64,000 bases of DNA from Tieghemiomyces parasiticus (GCA_027575765.1 JANBPT010000089.1:1-64000); one strand, 5' to 3'. Shown: positions 20,936 to 32,340, numbered from the stretch's first letter. Notes: generated by a model not told the origin, from the letters alone. A program made the numbers and translations.

Positions 20936-23148
20936 GGTGGGCGGCAGGCGTGAAGGGCTCAGTTCTGTGGAACAGGTGCGGGTGAGGTCAAAGGATAAAG
21001 GCAGGTGCAGTGGCTGGAGCCAGATGTGGGAGGATGGTAATGATGAACGGAAGTGGGGGAGCGGTCGGCCGTGGCTTTATACCTCGCTGGCAGAGGAACC
21101 TAACGGCACGGTGACTAGCGGTACCGAAATTTCCTGGCGGCACGAAGTCGTTCGCAAAAGGGAGATCCGGCTTCGAAGCAGCTGAAGTATGCTGTCTACT
21201 CGTTGAAGAAGGTGACACATTCGACCACCCCCCTTCGGAGCGTGACTTGATCTTAAGGGAGGGGAGATACGTTGATGGCAGTGTCCATGTTCGACGGGCG
21301 TGATTACGCCCGTCGTTCGGTGCTACTCGGCTCCTTTCGAGCTGAGGGACTGGCAAGGAAAGGAAAAAGAACGGGAAGGTGGCGAAGGGGGAGGGGCGTA
21401 TAGCGTACTCAGCTGTGTGGTACAAGCCCAGGTCAGCCGCTACTGACTCGGATGGTTATCGCCCTGGAGGGGGGGGGCGGAATGCCGTGACCATCTTCCA
21501 TCGCTCTTGCAAAGCCACAGGTAGTAGACCAGGCAGGCAGCGCCAACCTTCCTTACTTTTCATGTACCGAGTACCAGCGGACAGGCGGCTTTCAACGTGA
21601 GGAGGGGGGGGGGGCAGAAAAAGCAGCCCTTCCCCGACCGCGAACTTTGGCCGACTCCGCTTAGTGCCCCCCCCTCCCATAAGCCCGTGCGGTTCGTCGC
21701 TCTTAAACCCCGCGCTGTTGCAGTTGGGAAGTAGGGGGGGGGGGGGGTGACGCGGCCTTTAGTATCGCATAGTATCGCTAATCCGATGTATGTGTGGATT
21801 GGAGAGCGTAGATGGTAACACTGTTTTAGGTACCCTGCGACTATCCCCTTGGTCACCACCGTAGTGCAGGCCGTCTGAAACGTCTGGGCAGTCTACATTT
21901 AGATTACACTATAGCCAGTCATTTAGCAGCTCTATTTGCGGTACCATCCACCCGTTCCACCCCAGCCTCCGTCCACCAGCTGACGCTGCCACTAAAAAGT
22001 GCCAATTGACAAGCTTCGTGATTAGGGGGTCCTGCAGGTAGTACACCAACGCCTGCTCCGCTGCGCGTGACACGTCCCTGCTGTGCCCCTCCCGACCCCA
22101 CATTTTCCGAATGCAGGATAACCCTACTGGTCTAACGCACTAGTCGCATGCGTGCTGAAGAATGACGGGGTGGCGAACTCCCTGGGCGCAGATGGCTCTG
22201 ACAGATGGAGCGAAGCATACCGCAGCACCCACCCGCCCTTTCGCGCCCGCTGGGCCTACAAATAACAAAACGACACCGAGTGACCGCGACTTATCTTACC
22301 AAATATCCACCTCGTTCACAACAAAAACGATCAGCCAGCACGTGGTGGATGGAAACATGGCTACGCTAGCCGACCGGGCCATGTTTCTTTAGGAGGGATA
22401 CCACGGTTTCCATCGTGCATAAAGCGACTGGTGAGATATCGTGTCATGTACACGCCAAGAACTACGTGCGATTGGCAAGTCTTAGTCTACACCGTGGCTT
22501 GAGGCCTTCGCCCTTTCTGTGTATGTAACAGATGACTTACCCATAGAAATTTGCAAGAAGGCGGCCCCCGTCATCCGATCGGAGGCCAGCCGGAGCAGTA
22601 TCGTGGAGGGAAGTATGGTGGTCCACACGTCGGGCTCCTCAAACAGGCCAACCGGCGGATCGATGAAGGCCCCCTATCTGTGCTTCCGACACAGGGTAGA
22701 TGATAAGCGCCATCAGTCCGAAGGACGAGGTTTGTAATGACACGGCTGGCCAACGGACAGACAATTAGGTCAACTATACAATGGTCTTTCCCGGAACAGT
22801 TAGTCTTTGCATACTAGGGTTTCGTGTAGGGCCTGGGGACAAGCTCCGTACTTGACGGGTGACACCATGCCCGCAGATCCCCGTGTTAGTTACCAGCACA
22901 TCCAGCTGTCAATGGGTTAACACGGCGGGGAATTTAATACAGGTTGAAACTTGTACATGGTGCATATTTTGAGAACATAAAGGGCGGGGTCGGAAAATAG
23001 AGGGGGAGGGCAGGTGCAAAGGAAGTAAAAATACACAGGCGCAGGTATATGTGTGGTAAAACAGAGGACGATGGACGGTCCGGGGGGGGGGTGAGTAAAA
23101 AAAGAAAAAAAGTGGACGGGTTAAGGTAACATGGGAGGTGGGCGAATT
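20936..23148. other. Gene-poor stretch with G runs and one inverted repeat
   Basis: About 2.2 kb without a supported gene. It has G runs at 21604-21614, 21734-21747 and 23082-23091 and a perfect 9-bp inverted repeat at 21292-21315. The last 200 bases are A-rich on the plus strand and should be the 3' untranslated region of the Pumilio gene. Confidence 0.4.
21292..21315. repeat. Perfect 9-bp inverted repeat with 6-base loop
   Basis: The arms CGACGGGCG and CGCCCGTCG flank the loop TGATTA. The arm pairs perfectly and stops at a T/T mismatch. It lies about 360 bases upstream of the secreted-protein gene, on the promoter side. It could be a dimeric regulator site or chance. Confidence 0.6.
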
Positions 23149-25707
23149 TCAGGCCGAGCCAGGCGGGGCGGCCACAACATAGTCGGCACGGGCTGGGGAG
23201 ACGGCACGGCTGAGGGTCTCGGTGATGGTTCCATCGCGCTGGATCTTGCTCTGAATCCGTTTGCCGTAAGGCGTGTTGCGGATGGCTGGCAGAATCGGTC
23301 GGATGGCGTCGACCAGCTGGGCGCGCTGTTCCGGGTCCGAGCAGTCCAGCGCGGTCTGGATCACGTAGTTGGCGTACGAGTCTTTCAGCAGGTCCTCCAG
23401 ACGTGGGTTGATAAGTAGGTCGGCGATTAACATGCGGCGGGTCGCCGGCTCGGCCGTGCGGATGCACTTTTCAATCACGTTGGAGCTAAACTTTTGCACC
23501 GATAAGGCCGAGACGTCGCGGGTGAACTGGCGGATGAGTGGGTCGGAGAAAGCGGTGCGGTTCAGCTCGAGGACGTACTGCACCACGTAGTTGCCGAAGG
23601 GATCCTGTACCAGGCGCAGGGCGTGGGCAGTGACGACCCGCACCAGCTGGGCCTTTTGGGCCTCCGACGCGTGGTCGATGCAGCGCTGGAACACGCAGCA
23701 GCCGTGGCGGTGGGTGGCCACCTCCAGGCAATGGGCACTGACGGCGTCGTAAATGAACTGGTTCTGGTCGGCACTGAGGCGGGTGAGGCACTTTTGGATC
23801 ACGTGGTTGCCATTGAGGTCCTTGATGAGGGGAACCACGTTGGACTTCAGGGCGCGTACGGCAGCCGAGATCTGGACCGTGTTGGACAGGTACTCAATCA
23901 TCTTTTGGACGGCACGGGTGCCGTGCATGTTGAGTGAGATACCTACCAGCTCGGGCGCGACCCGCTCCACGATTTGGGTGCGCTGCGCGTCGCTACAAAA
24001 TTCTAGGAGTTTTTGGCACAGGTAGTTGCCGAACGGGTCGGTCATGAGTTCGACAAAGTGCGGGAACACCTCCTGGAAGATGACGGGCACGTGCTGGTCG
24101 GGGTGGTCTTCCAGCTGCTTCTGCAAGAAGCGGCAGCCGTGCTGGTCCTTGGACAGTGACACCATCTCGCCAGTGAAGTTTTCCAAACTGGCCCCGTGGT
24201 AGCGGCTGCCGTCCGGCTCAGCGGTGTGGCGCTTGGTCGGGGGCCCACCACCCGACAGGCCATTAGTCGGGGGCTTACCGCCCGGATGATGGTGGTGGTG
24301 ATGGTGGTGGTGGTGGTGATGGTGTTGGCCCGGGTGGGGGGGACCGGAGGGCCCGCTGCCACTGGCCCCGGTGGAATACGGCGCGGCCGAGTGGGGGTGC
24401 GGATGCGGGTGGTGAGAGTGGTGGTGGTTATTGGACTTGGCCGGGTAGGTCGACGAATGAGGCGGAGCCGGAGGGTAGTGGTGCGGCCCGGCGGGGTGAT
24501 GCATGGGGAAGGCACCCGGGTACGCCCCGGTGGCCGCGCGCGGGTCATACTTGACAGAGTAGGGGGGCCGCGGAAAGCGCCCGCTAGTGACGTGCGGGTA
24601 GGGGCACTGGTCACCATGCGGGCAATAGCCAGCCTGGTGGAGGCGGCACACGGCCGGGGGTTCCGGGTAGGTCTCGGGGAGCGGGGATGCCTCGCGGCCG
24701 AAAGGATACTGGTCGAGCAGGGGCAGCGAGATGTTGCGCGGAAGGACCGGGCGGACGGGCGGCGCATAGCGCACCTCGGCCTCCGGGGCGACGAACTGGC
24801 TCTGTGAGCGCAAGAGGTGGGCGTTGGTGGGAGGGACCGGCTGAGTGGGGCGGGGCGCCTGGAAGTAGCTTTCGACGCGACTGCGGGAGGGTAAGCGGCG
24901 GCGGCCGCCGTTAATCCCGGCTGCAGCGCCAGGCTCGACGGGGGTCGCGACGCTCTGCCCCGCGCTCGGGTGCCACACGCTAGAGTCCACGGTCGGGTTA
25001 GGCAGCCCGGGGAAGCTGTCGGCACGGGTAAGCGCAGGCAGGGAATCCAGGTCGGGACGATGTTTGCTCAGGAGGCCTCGGGTCGAGGGAACGTTGGAAT
25101 GCTCGAGGACCAGGTCGAGGTCGTCCTCAAACAGCTTCTCAGCGATGCCGGCGGGTAACTGAGGGCTGTGGTTGTACTGGGCCAGCGAATTATCATCCAA
25201 GTTGATGGCGGAGGTGGTACGACCTAGGGCCGGGGGGTCGGCGAGACGCATCGACTCCAGACCGTGCAGGAGCTGAGGGAACTCGTTGGAGTTGCGGCGC
25301 GACGAGGGCACGGAGCGCACCAAGTTCATCAGACCGCCCGCGGGGTAGCCGGCGGCGGACAGACCGTGCGGCGACGTGGGCTGGCTCTGGAAGGCCGGGT
25401 CCGTGGCCAACGGGTGGTCCAGCGGGGCCGGGTAGGGAGGCGAAATGGGCGAAGGTTGAAAAGAGGTGGTGCGCAGGAGGCTCTCGCCGCGGCTGCGGGT
25501 AAACAGATCGGTGGAAAACGAGCTGAGGAAGCTGGAGGTGGTCGAATCCGGCGGCGAGTGGGTGCTGGCGGAAGGCCCATTAAACAGGCCACCGCCATTC
25601 TGGGCCGACAGATCCAGCAGAGACAGGTTGCGAAACGCGCCCCGGCCCGCGTGGGTCTTGTCTTTGTTCATGACGAACAGGTCGGTGGTGCTGTCGTGGA
25701 GCGGCAT
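23149..25707 (-). CDS. Pumilio-family RNA-binding protein with CCCH zinc finger
   Basis: An intronless gene of 852 residues. PUF proteins bind UGUA-type sites in mRNA 3' ends and recruit deadenylases. Eight PUF repeats lie at about 509-840, with binding triplets visible in order: CRFLQ, NYLCQ, TRAVQ, NHVIQ, CCVFQ, NYVVQ, SNVIEK and NYVIQ. By the known code this is close to the Pum/Puf3 set and predicts a UGUANAUA-like target. Repeats 3 and 5 depart from the usual CR..Q (TR and CC). N-terminal to them at about 352-370 is a CCCH finger (CRLHQAGYCPHGDQCPYPH), then a Pro/His-rich linker with about 14 consecutive histidines near 461-474. The first 340 residues are Ser/Pro-rich and probably disordered. 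The start MPLHDST is the first ATG. A long antisense frame here is a codon-bias shadow. Confidence 0.93.
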   Translation of the reverse strand: MPLHDSTTDLFVMNKDKTHAGRGAFRNLSLLDLSAQNGGGLFNGPSASTHSPPDSTTSSFLSSFSTDLFTRSRGESLLRTTSFQPSPISPPYPAPLDHPLATDPAFQSQPTSPHGLSAAGYPAGGLMNLVRSVPSSRRNSNEFPQLLHGLESMRLADPPALGRTTSAINLDDNSLAQYNHSPQLPAGIAEKLFEDDLDLVLEHSNVPSTRGLLSKHRPDLDSLPALTRADSFPGLPNPTVDSSVWHPSAGQSVATPVEPGAAAGINGGRRRLPSRSRVESYFQAPRPTQPVPPTNAHLLRSQSQFVAPEAEVRYAPPVRPVLPRNISLPLLDQYPFGREASPLPETYPEPPAVCRLHQAGYCPHGDQCPYPHVTSGRFPRPPYSVKYDPRAATGAYPGAFPMHHPAGPHHYPPAPPHSSTYPAKSNNHHHSHHPHPHPHSAAPYSTGASGSGPSGPPHPGQHHHHHHHHHHHHHPGGKPPTNGLSGGGPPTKRHTAEPDGSRYHGASLENFTGEMVSLSKDQHGCRFLQKQLEDHPDQHVPVIFQEVFPHFVELMTDPFGNYLCQKLLEFCSDAQRTQIVERVAPELVGISLNMHGTRAVQKMIEYLSNTVQISAAVRALKSNVVPLIKDLNGNHVIQKCLTRLSADQNQFIYDAVSAHCLEVATHRHGCCVFQRCIDHASEAQKAQLVRVVTAHALRLVQDPFGNYVVQYVLELNRTAFSDPLIRQFTRDVSALSVQKFSSNVIEKCIRTAEPATRRMLIADLLINPRLEDLLKDSYANYVIQTALDCSDPEQRAQLVDAIRPILPAIRNTPYGKRIQSKIQRDGTITETLSRAVSPARADYVVAAPPGSA
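24284..24330 (-). repeat. CAC/CAT triplet repeat encoding polyhistidine
   Basis: An imperfect CAC/CAT triplet run inside the Pumilio gene, read as plus-strand GTG/ATG. It encodes about 14 histidines, with mixed codons that limit slippage. PolyHis tracts can target nuclear speckles in animals, but no such role can be claimed here. Confidence 0.8.
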
Positions 25708-27633
25708 CGGAGATGGGAATTAGGAAGGTGACGACGCGTGATGGAAAAGAACGAATTACGCGGGCGGTCGGAAAGCAGACACACGAACGGGAGGCGGCGC
25801 AGGAGCGGGGATCCGGGCGGGCCTGGTGAGAGCGAGGACGGGGTGGGCAAGGAGCAAACGGCTACGCGCTGGCGGGAACTACACCAGGGGAACGGATGAC
25901 TACAGAGGTGGCGCGGGCAGCGGAGAGGGAAATAGTACAGTAAAATACAACCACAAGATCAGGTCGCGATCCAAGGGTCAGCAAGTAGATTATACATTTA
26001 GAAGTCGTGACGGAAGACAGGCAAGAGAGCGAGCGAGCGGGAAGGCCAGAGGGGGAAAAGGAGGCCGGGGCGAAAGGCGAGGGCCCGCCGCCAGACACGC
26101 CCCCCAACGACAGCGCCAACACGCAAAGGCCCTAGGCCCCACACGGTTCAGGACAGGGCCAATCCCCGTCATGCCCCCTCCCACCCAAAAAGGGAGGACG
26201 AGCGGCGAGGGGCTGGCCGGCCGCCCACCCACTGGAAAAAAGCTGTGGGGTGACGGCAGGTGGGAACATCCAGCGTGCAAGCCAGTGTGCTGTGTGTGGG
26301 TGGGATTGGCGGGGCGGTGGGCGAATTGTGGGTCAGCAGCGGAAAAAAAAAACGGTCGACGTCAAGGGGCGGGGGAGAGAGGTCAAAACGGCGGGGAATG
26401 AGTAAGAAAAAAAAAACCCTCGGTAGGCGGGCCGGCCGACGGGCTCTGGTTATGAGCTGGGTAATGAATCCCGCCTACCGATGGGCCAGTTGCCAACGCC
26501 CTGAGGGCCACCAGCGGCTGAACAAATAATAACATGCAGTGAGGCAGGGAAAACAGTGTTTCCAGTAACCGGGTCCTCGTCTGGTGGCTGCGAGCGTTTC
26601 GATCGAGAGGGGCTGACACAGCCCAAGGGGGGGGGGGGTCCCCCAATGGGATGGTGCGTGGGCCCACCGCGGACGGGTCTACGCCCCTCACCTCGTCTCC
26701 TTGCCCGATAGACGACGCAGGGCCAGGCACAAGGGAAGGTGGGAGGTGAATTTTCCAGCAGAGAGATGGCACCCAGCTTCACGCGATGGCCGCAGGAGAA
26801 CACCCTGGCCTCCGTTGGGAGGCACTCCGGCCCTACGCTTCCCCTAGGTATGAAGCGGCCCCTCGCGTTTAGCAATCCGTCAAAGACGTAAGCATCCCAT
26901 CCTTACTCCGCCCATGGATTCGAGATTAGCAAAAAGCACGCCCGCCTGGAGCAATGCCACGACTATCAATACCTCACCAGATGGTTCTCGCCGAGAGAGT
27001 ACGTGCTTTAGGCCTAGTTGAGGGGGGCGTCGGCACGCAAGGCCCCTAAAGACCCTCGGGCAGTAAATATTTCCCAGATCTGCAGCCCTTGGAAGAGGCC
27101 ATGTCATCGTGCGTGGCCCCGATGGCGCTCGGAAAAACTCAGTGGTGCACCCTCCCCACACTCTACGCCACAGCAATGTGTGCCCCTAACTTCTACAACC
27201 GACGCCACCAGGGACCCACCCATTTCCACCCCACTGCCCGGGGAACACGCCTGGTCCGGTCCGTTTCACCTAGCTCACCAGGCCACATCACCTGGTCCGC
27301 CCGAAGAACTCACCACCCGTCCATGAGCACGTCCTGAGCGGCTACTTGAAGGTTCAGTTGGTATACACCGATTTTTTTAACCACTTTGGACAGAGAGAAC
27401 TAGAACGTGGCGAGTTATCCGGTATGGTACAGTCGAGATAGAAATATAAATCAATCAAAAAAGGGGCACACAACATGGCTGGACAGCAAGGGTAGTAAAA
27501 CGAATGGAGTCACCGGCACATAGGAGCCACACGCAACGCGAGGGCTGATTGTAAAACTACTACTAAACAACAAAAAATAGAACGGTGTATAAGGTAGAAA
27601 GAAAAGAAATAAAAAACCATGACCGAATTCACG
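25708..27633. other. Intergenic between Pumilio promoter and ERI1-type gene 3' end
   Basis: About 1.9 kb. The first 700 bases are probably the Pumilio promoter and leader, rich in A/G on the plus strand. A 12-G run lies at 26627-26638. A/T-rich sequence near 27420-27610 fits the ERI1-type gene's 3' end. No domain-bearing frame seen. Confidence 0.4.
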
Positions 27634-28827
27634 CTATGGCGACTTAGGGTCAGTGGTGAGTACCGGTTTATATCCCGTCTCGATCAATCGTTTCAGAACG
27701 CTGGCGACGTTACGGGCATCATCAATACCGCTGTGGCGCTTACCGATGAAAGGCAGCCCCAGGTGGCGAAGCATATCCCGCATGGGACACTGCTCCATCA
27801 GGCGGTGGTCCGCAAACGCCCGCTTAACGTTGATCCAACGCCGGAACCCCGGGGGCACCGCCAGGCCGGCCAGTCGGCACTGCTGGGGTAGCATCTTGCG
27901 CAAATCCCAGTCGCCGCAGGTCACGTAAGCCAATGCGCCGCCCGTGGCCCGCGCCCGGGCCTCATACTCAGCCAGGAAGCCCAGTGCCCGCTCAAACACC
28001 GCCGGAAAGGTGGCGGCCGTGTCAATCGTGGACTGGTCGATACCGGTTGATTCGGTGCAGGCCCGCGTGAGCTGCGGGCGGCGTACCGGACGCACATAGG
28101 CGTGGAATTCATCCACTACCTTGTTGAGCTGCGTGTCAAACACCACCAGGGGGAATTCGATAATTTCCTGGTCTGCCGCCCGACGGGGCATTTGGCCCGG
28201 GGCGGGAGCTACCGTGACTGGCGGGTCAAAGGTGGCCTCAAAATCTACAATCACAAGGTAGGGAAATGAAACCGGGTGGTGGGCAGACTCACGCGCAGCG
28301 AGCGGGGCAGCGGCAGGGGGGCAGCGGGGACGCGGTTTAGGGCCGGTGGCCCAGGCATCGGGGTGGTACGGCGAAGGCGGCAGGCCCGAAGAGAACGGGC
28401 TGGCGACGAATACACCGGGACTCGGGAGGGCGTACGCCCCGGCCGAGGTGGGCGGACTGAGGGGCGTCGTGGGGAAGTGAGGGCCGGAGCGGGAGGCACC
28501 AAAGTAGCCCCGAAAGTCGTGACGGATGGCAAGGGGGCTGGGCAGGGGTGCGGTAGTGCGCGGCTGTATCAGCGGGAGGCTACAGTCGCCCATGGGTGGG
28601 CTGCTGCCGCGGTAGCCGGCGTAGCGGCTGTTGTCGGACGTGGTACGGGACCGCGGTGGGGTGGCCAGCCAGCCGGGTTTACCATCGCCAATACATCCGA
28701 CTGCGAGAGGCGAGATTGGTGCCGTGCCGAGCGGATTACGGGCAGACACTCTTTCGGGTAGCTGCAGTCGCAGTCCACCGAGGGACGAGGTCAGCTCCTC
28801 TAGCAAATTATTGTCGAGGACGGACAT
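27634..28827 (-). CDS. ERI1-type DEDDh 3'-5' exonuclease
   Basis: An intronless gene of 397 residues. The C-terminal half (about 190-385) is a DEDDh exonuclease: IVDFEAT supplies the first Asp and Glu, CGDWDLRKML the middle Asp, and HSGIDDARN the general-base His and last Asp. EIIEFPLVVFD between them is typical of the ERI1/ERI2/ERI3 subgroup. These enzymes trim 3' ends of small RNAs, histone mRNA stem-loops or 5.8S rRNA. The N-terminal 190 residues are Ser/Pro-rich and lack a SAP domain, so SAP-mediated RNA binding as in animal ERI1 is not expected. It may be closer to the ERI3 (PINT1) or fission yeast Eri1-like group. I cannot tell which RNA it acts on. The start MSVLDNN is the first ATG. 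Confidence 0.88.
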   Translation of the reverse strand: MSVLDNNLLEELTSSLGGLRLQLPERVSARNPLGTAPISPLAVGCIGDGKPGWLATPPRSRTTSDNSRYAGYRGSSPPMGDCSLPLIQPRTTAPLPSPLAIRHDFRGYFGASRSGPHFPTTPLSPPTSAGAYALPSPGVFVASPFSSGLPPSPYHPDAWATGPKPRPRCPPAAAPLAARESAHHPVSFPYLVIVDFEATFDPPVTVAPAPGQMPRRAADQEIIEFPLVVFDTQLNKVVDEFHAYVRPVRRPQLTRACTESTGIDQSTIDTAATFPAVFERALGFLAEYEARARATGGALAYVTCGDWDLRKMLPQQCRLAGLAVPPGFRRWINVKRAFADHRLMEQCPMRDMLRHLGLPFIGKRHSGIDDARNVASVLKRLIETGYKPVLTTDPKSP

Positions 28828-31686
28828 GGTAGGTCGGGACGGTCGAGGTGGGTTGAAGTTTGTGGGAGAGATAGCTTGGTCACCGCAGGTGGGGAGGCGT
28901 GAAGCTCTTTGGGGTGAAGGAGCGTAAAGGCAGCTGTCAGTGGGCGCCGTCGGAGTGGAGCCGAAAGGATGGGGGAAAAGGCGGCTGGAAGGTCACGCGA
29001 GTGACTGGCAACCGAGCGGGGTAGAGTGGTTCAACCCAACCAACACGGCGGCAGGGCGAACAGTAGGGGTTCTGACTGTGACGGACCGGACGTAAACAAC
29101 CACAGGGCCGTAAGCAACGCAGGATACTAGATGCTGAGACTGCAGCTGCCGTGGCATTCGAGGGGGAGAACGTGGAGAGGGGGATATGTCATAGGCAGAA
29201 ATAAGTCGATTATAATCAAAGCCGAGTGAGCCGAAATTGACAAGTCATACAGGTCATGGTGACATGTAAGCAGTGGTGGCCCCGAGACGAGACCGAGGGG
29301 AGGCGAGTTGGTCATAGTTTTATAAGTGACTACGACTGGTCACCCCAAGGTAGCAATCGATGGTTGCAAAAGGCCGCTGGAACACAAAGGCGAAAGCCTG
29401 CCAGGAGGTAAGATGTGAGAGCAGGTGAGGAGGAGGAGAAGGAGGAGGGGGGAGATTAGCGCCTCATGACGATCTAGTTTAGGTCGCGCTGGATAAGGAC
29501 TGCCCTTGTCGGCCCATGCAGGGCCACCTCCAGCCAAAAGTACGGTCTGGGATGCACCAGAAGCGACCCGTCAGCGGTAGGTTAGCAGGTCGTCGTCAGA
29601 GGGAGGGGGTGAAAGGAGGGGCGAGAAGGAGCAGCCGTTGATCCCGAATAGTAGTTGTCCAGGCCGGTGCAATGTTGATCGGCTACCTTGCTTGACCCGC
29701 CATTTCAGATGACATTTCCTTCCCTAACCCCGAATACTTGGCTGCCCCGCTCGTCTGAGTGGTGGTTAGACCAGGTGTGCGTACCGGCTTCGATATACGT
29801 GGGGAAATGGGAAGATTGGTGATCTTTCGGATCGGCCCGCTGCAACAGAAACCATTTTGTGCTCGCCGGCCCGATCGTCACGAGATCTAGCGACCAGGGG
29901 GAGATATGAAAATGACAGGGAACACCAGGTGGTTTTCATTGTCGAGTTGAATGTAATGAAACTTGGCAATGTTGCGATATAGGATATTGGGAGGGGATGA
30001 GGGTTCAGCTGTCGGTAAGATTGGGCTGCTTAAGTGTCCGTATGTGTGTCGGCATTAGCATGGTTAGTTGTACGTATCGGGATTGTGCATTTCAGTCCTA
30101 ATTATAATAGCCAGAATTCCAAACTTTAACGTAAAGGGCGAACCTCACCATCTGGTCTACAGGATCGGGCCGGTAAGGCTATGGCTCATACATGTGTGAC
30201 TTGGGTGATCACACAAGGCTGTAGGCTCAGATGGAATAATGTAAGTGGGATATCACACTCAGTTTCTCCGGGCCGTTTAATTAATGTTCGTGTGCGACGT
30301 TTGACTGTTCAAGACGCCATCAACCCTCGCCCCCATCTATTATGTATAGCGATTCTGCCACTCCCATCAACCCTCTGGTGATGGAGCAACGATAGATGAG
30401 GACCAATCACCCTACCCGTGATCTGATAGAGGTTCAATACACCGAGTAAAGGGGGTGGGTAAACCGTCAAACTGGCGCGACAGCATCAGCCAGTATCTAT
30501 TCCGTCATAACTTAGCGTATAGCCAGCGACAACCAGCCCGGAGTATGGCAAGCGAAGGCCAGGCGACTAGGATACCCTTATCGGCCCAGTGGACATTGGG
30601 GGTATTGGAGTACATCAGGGTATGCTTAAACACAGTGGTAATGGCGACAGATGGTGTCTACTTGGCGGCCAGGTATGCACCCGCTGATCCGCCGGTTTGT
30701 AAACAAGCCCGAAAGGTCGCGGCCTGCTACGTGGTACACAAGGTAATGGAAGTGAACTGCAATTGCAGTAGGTTACTCACAGCGTCTGGCGACCACACAC
30801 ATGGGTTTTAAGCCACCATCAAAACTAAATGCTAAAAACGGCCCCTATCGGTTTGGATGAGGGCCATGTCAAACCCCTCATCCGGAGGACCGATTAGGTG
30901 TGAGGTTGAAGGCCTATCATAGCTAACCTGGTAGTTGGTCAGAAGGGGCAGTATTTGGTTGGAAGGAGTATACTAGAAAAAAAGGCACTGGTCAATTTTG
31001 CCCACTACCGAGGTTACATCTCGACCCACCATATATATATGTATACCAACATCGACCCGTGACGATAGGTCCGTTGGCAATGACCATGGTCAAACTTACC
31101 GTCTGGCACACCAGTGTTATTCCACCCCACGGAACGGGTAGATGCAGCCGTGGATGTCGAGGGGGGGGGGAGTCCAGATACGTTGGCCTGTCTTCCAACC
31201 TCTGATCGCTTTCCACCTTTCCCAGACCATCGTCTACGGGCATGGGTCTTTAGTCCGTGTTAACGTGTAAGCCTAGGAACTTCAGAGGGGCGTATTGGTT
31301 TAACATCAACACTAGAGGGCTTACCGGGTAGATCACTTCGAATTGTGATTTTGTCAACTTGCCCTCTGGTCCGGTCCATCTCACAGCTGGCCTGTCCGTG
31401 CAGTGTGAGGGGGAAACTATGGATAGAATAGCGTAGCGCCCGACCGGCCTTCCTCCCCGGCGGTTGATGAGCAATGCTAACGAGGTGGCCACGCACCTCT
31501 CGTCAAGGAATCCAACTGTCGGCGGCTGCATTTATTTATTACCCAGCCTACTCGTCAGGTGGGATATGGACTGGTGCGTTACGGCCTTAATCGCTCGTTG
31601 GGCGGGTGCGAATAGAACGGTGTGCAAATATCAAGGTCGCAGGCAGCGGAGGGTATTCCAACGCCCTCCCCCCCTGGTGATGATGC
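28828..31686. other. Gene-poor region, lower GC
   Basis: About 2.9 kb, the longest gene-free stretch. From roughly 29100 to 31100 it looks visibly richer in A/T than its neighbours. Only short open frames occur, and none has a domain or signal I trust. A 10-G run lies at 31161-31170. No transposase, tRNA or long repeat recognised. Confidence 0.4.
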
Positions 31687-32340
31687 CTAGGCCGACTTGC
31701 GGACGGCTGTAATAGTGGCCACTGCGCGGGAAAGAGCGCGCCAGGACTGGGTCATCAGTAGGACTGGTACGATCACCCAGGGACTGTTCATGGCAGCAAA
31801 TGTCACATAGAAATAGTAAGGGTGGGGTGACATGTACCGCCAGTCGTCATACCACATGGTGAAAAGGTACACTAAACTGCCATAGAGCTGCCCGAGTGAG
31901 ATGGTGAGTTGTAGCAGGTGGCGGTGCGGGGATCGTACGGCCAGGGCGTAGGCTGCACCCAACAGAGCAGGCCCCTCGACAAAGGCTGTTAGGGCCTCGA
32001 TCCCAAGCACGGCGCCGTCGGAGGTGAGGTAGCGTGAGTCAGCCCGGGCGTACTCCTTCCACAACTCGGCGAGCACCGAAGCCCGGCCGGCTAGGCTAGC
32101 GTGGTAGACGACGTAGTAGCCCTCGAGCACCAGGTGGATAGTCGCACTCAGGATGAACCATAGAAAGATGAGGCGTTCACACCGGCCAAGTGCGGGGCGA
32201 ACCTGGTAGGCCACAACCGCGGCAGCGCCGAGCACGGCAGCCAGAGCCAGACCGAAGGCAATGTACGCCCAGTGGCTCGGCCACCCGGCCGGGGTATAGA
32301 GCGGCAAGGCGAGACTGGTAGGGTAGTAAGGGTGAGCCAT
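31687..32340 (-). CDS. EBP: Sterol delta8-delta7 isomerase (EBP/EXPERA family)
   Basis: A single exon of 217 residues, near the 230 of human EBP. The enzyme moves the sterol B-ring double bond from C8 to C7 in the ER, a step of ergosterol synthesis. The start MAHPYYP is chosen because HPY opens the family; an upstream in-frame ATG at 32400 would add 20 unconserved residues. Hydrophobic segments lie at about 24-47, 59-80, 115-140, 147-170 and 185-205. Catalytic-type residues are visible: His and Glu in IHLVLEGYYVVY, WKEYARADSRYL, Glu in GIEALTAFVEGP, and LQLTISLGQLYGSLVYLFT. Most ascomycetes and basidiomycetes use the unrelated Erg2 for this step, so an EBP-type enzyme fits an early-diverging fungus, though both may coexist. 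Confidence 0.92.
   Translation of the reverse strand: MAHPYYPTSLALPLYTPAGWPSHWAYIAFGLALAAVLGAAAVVAYQVRPALGRCERLIFLWFILSATIHLVLEGYYVVYHASLAGRASVLAELWKEYARADSRYLTSDGAVLGIEALTAFVEGPALLGAAYALAVRSPHRHLLQLTISLGQLYGSLVYLFTMWYDDWRYMSPHPYYFYVTFAAMNSPWVIVPVLLMTQSWRALSRAVATITAVRKSA

Noticed and set aside
24284..24330. Triplet run first read as a CRISPR-like or satellite repeat
   Set aside because: It is a polyhistidine coding tract inside a conserved open frame with no spacer structure.
24042..25025. 327-codon frame on the same strand as the Pumilio gene but out of frame
   Set aside because: An Arg/Pro/Thr/Ser-rich shadow of GC-rich codons; it contradicts the conserved PUF reading.
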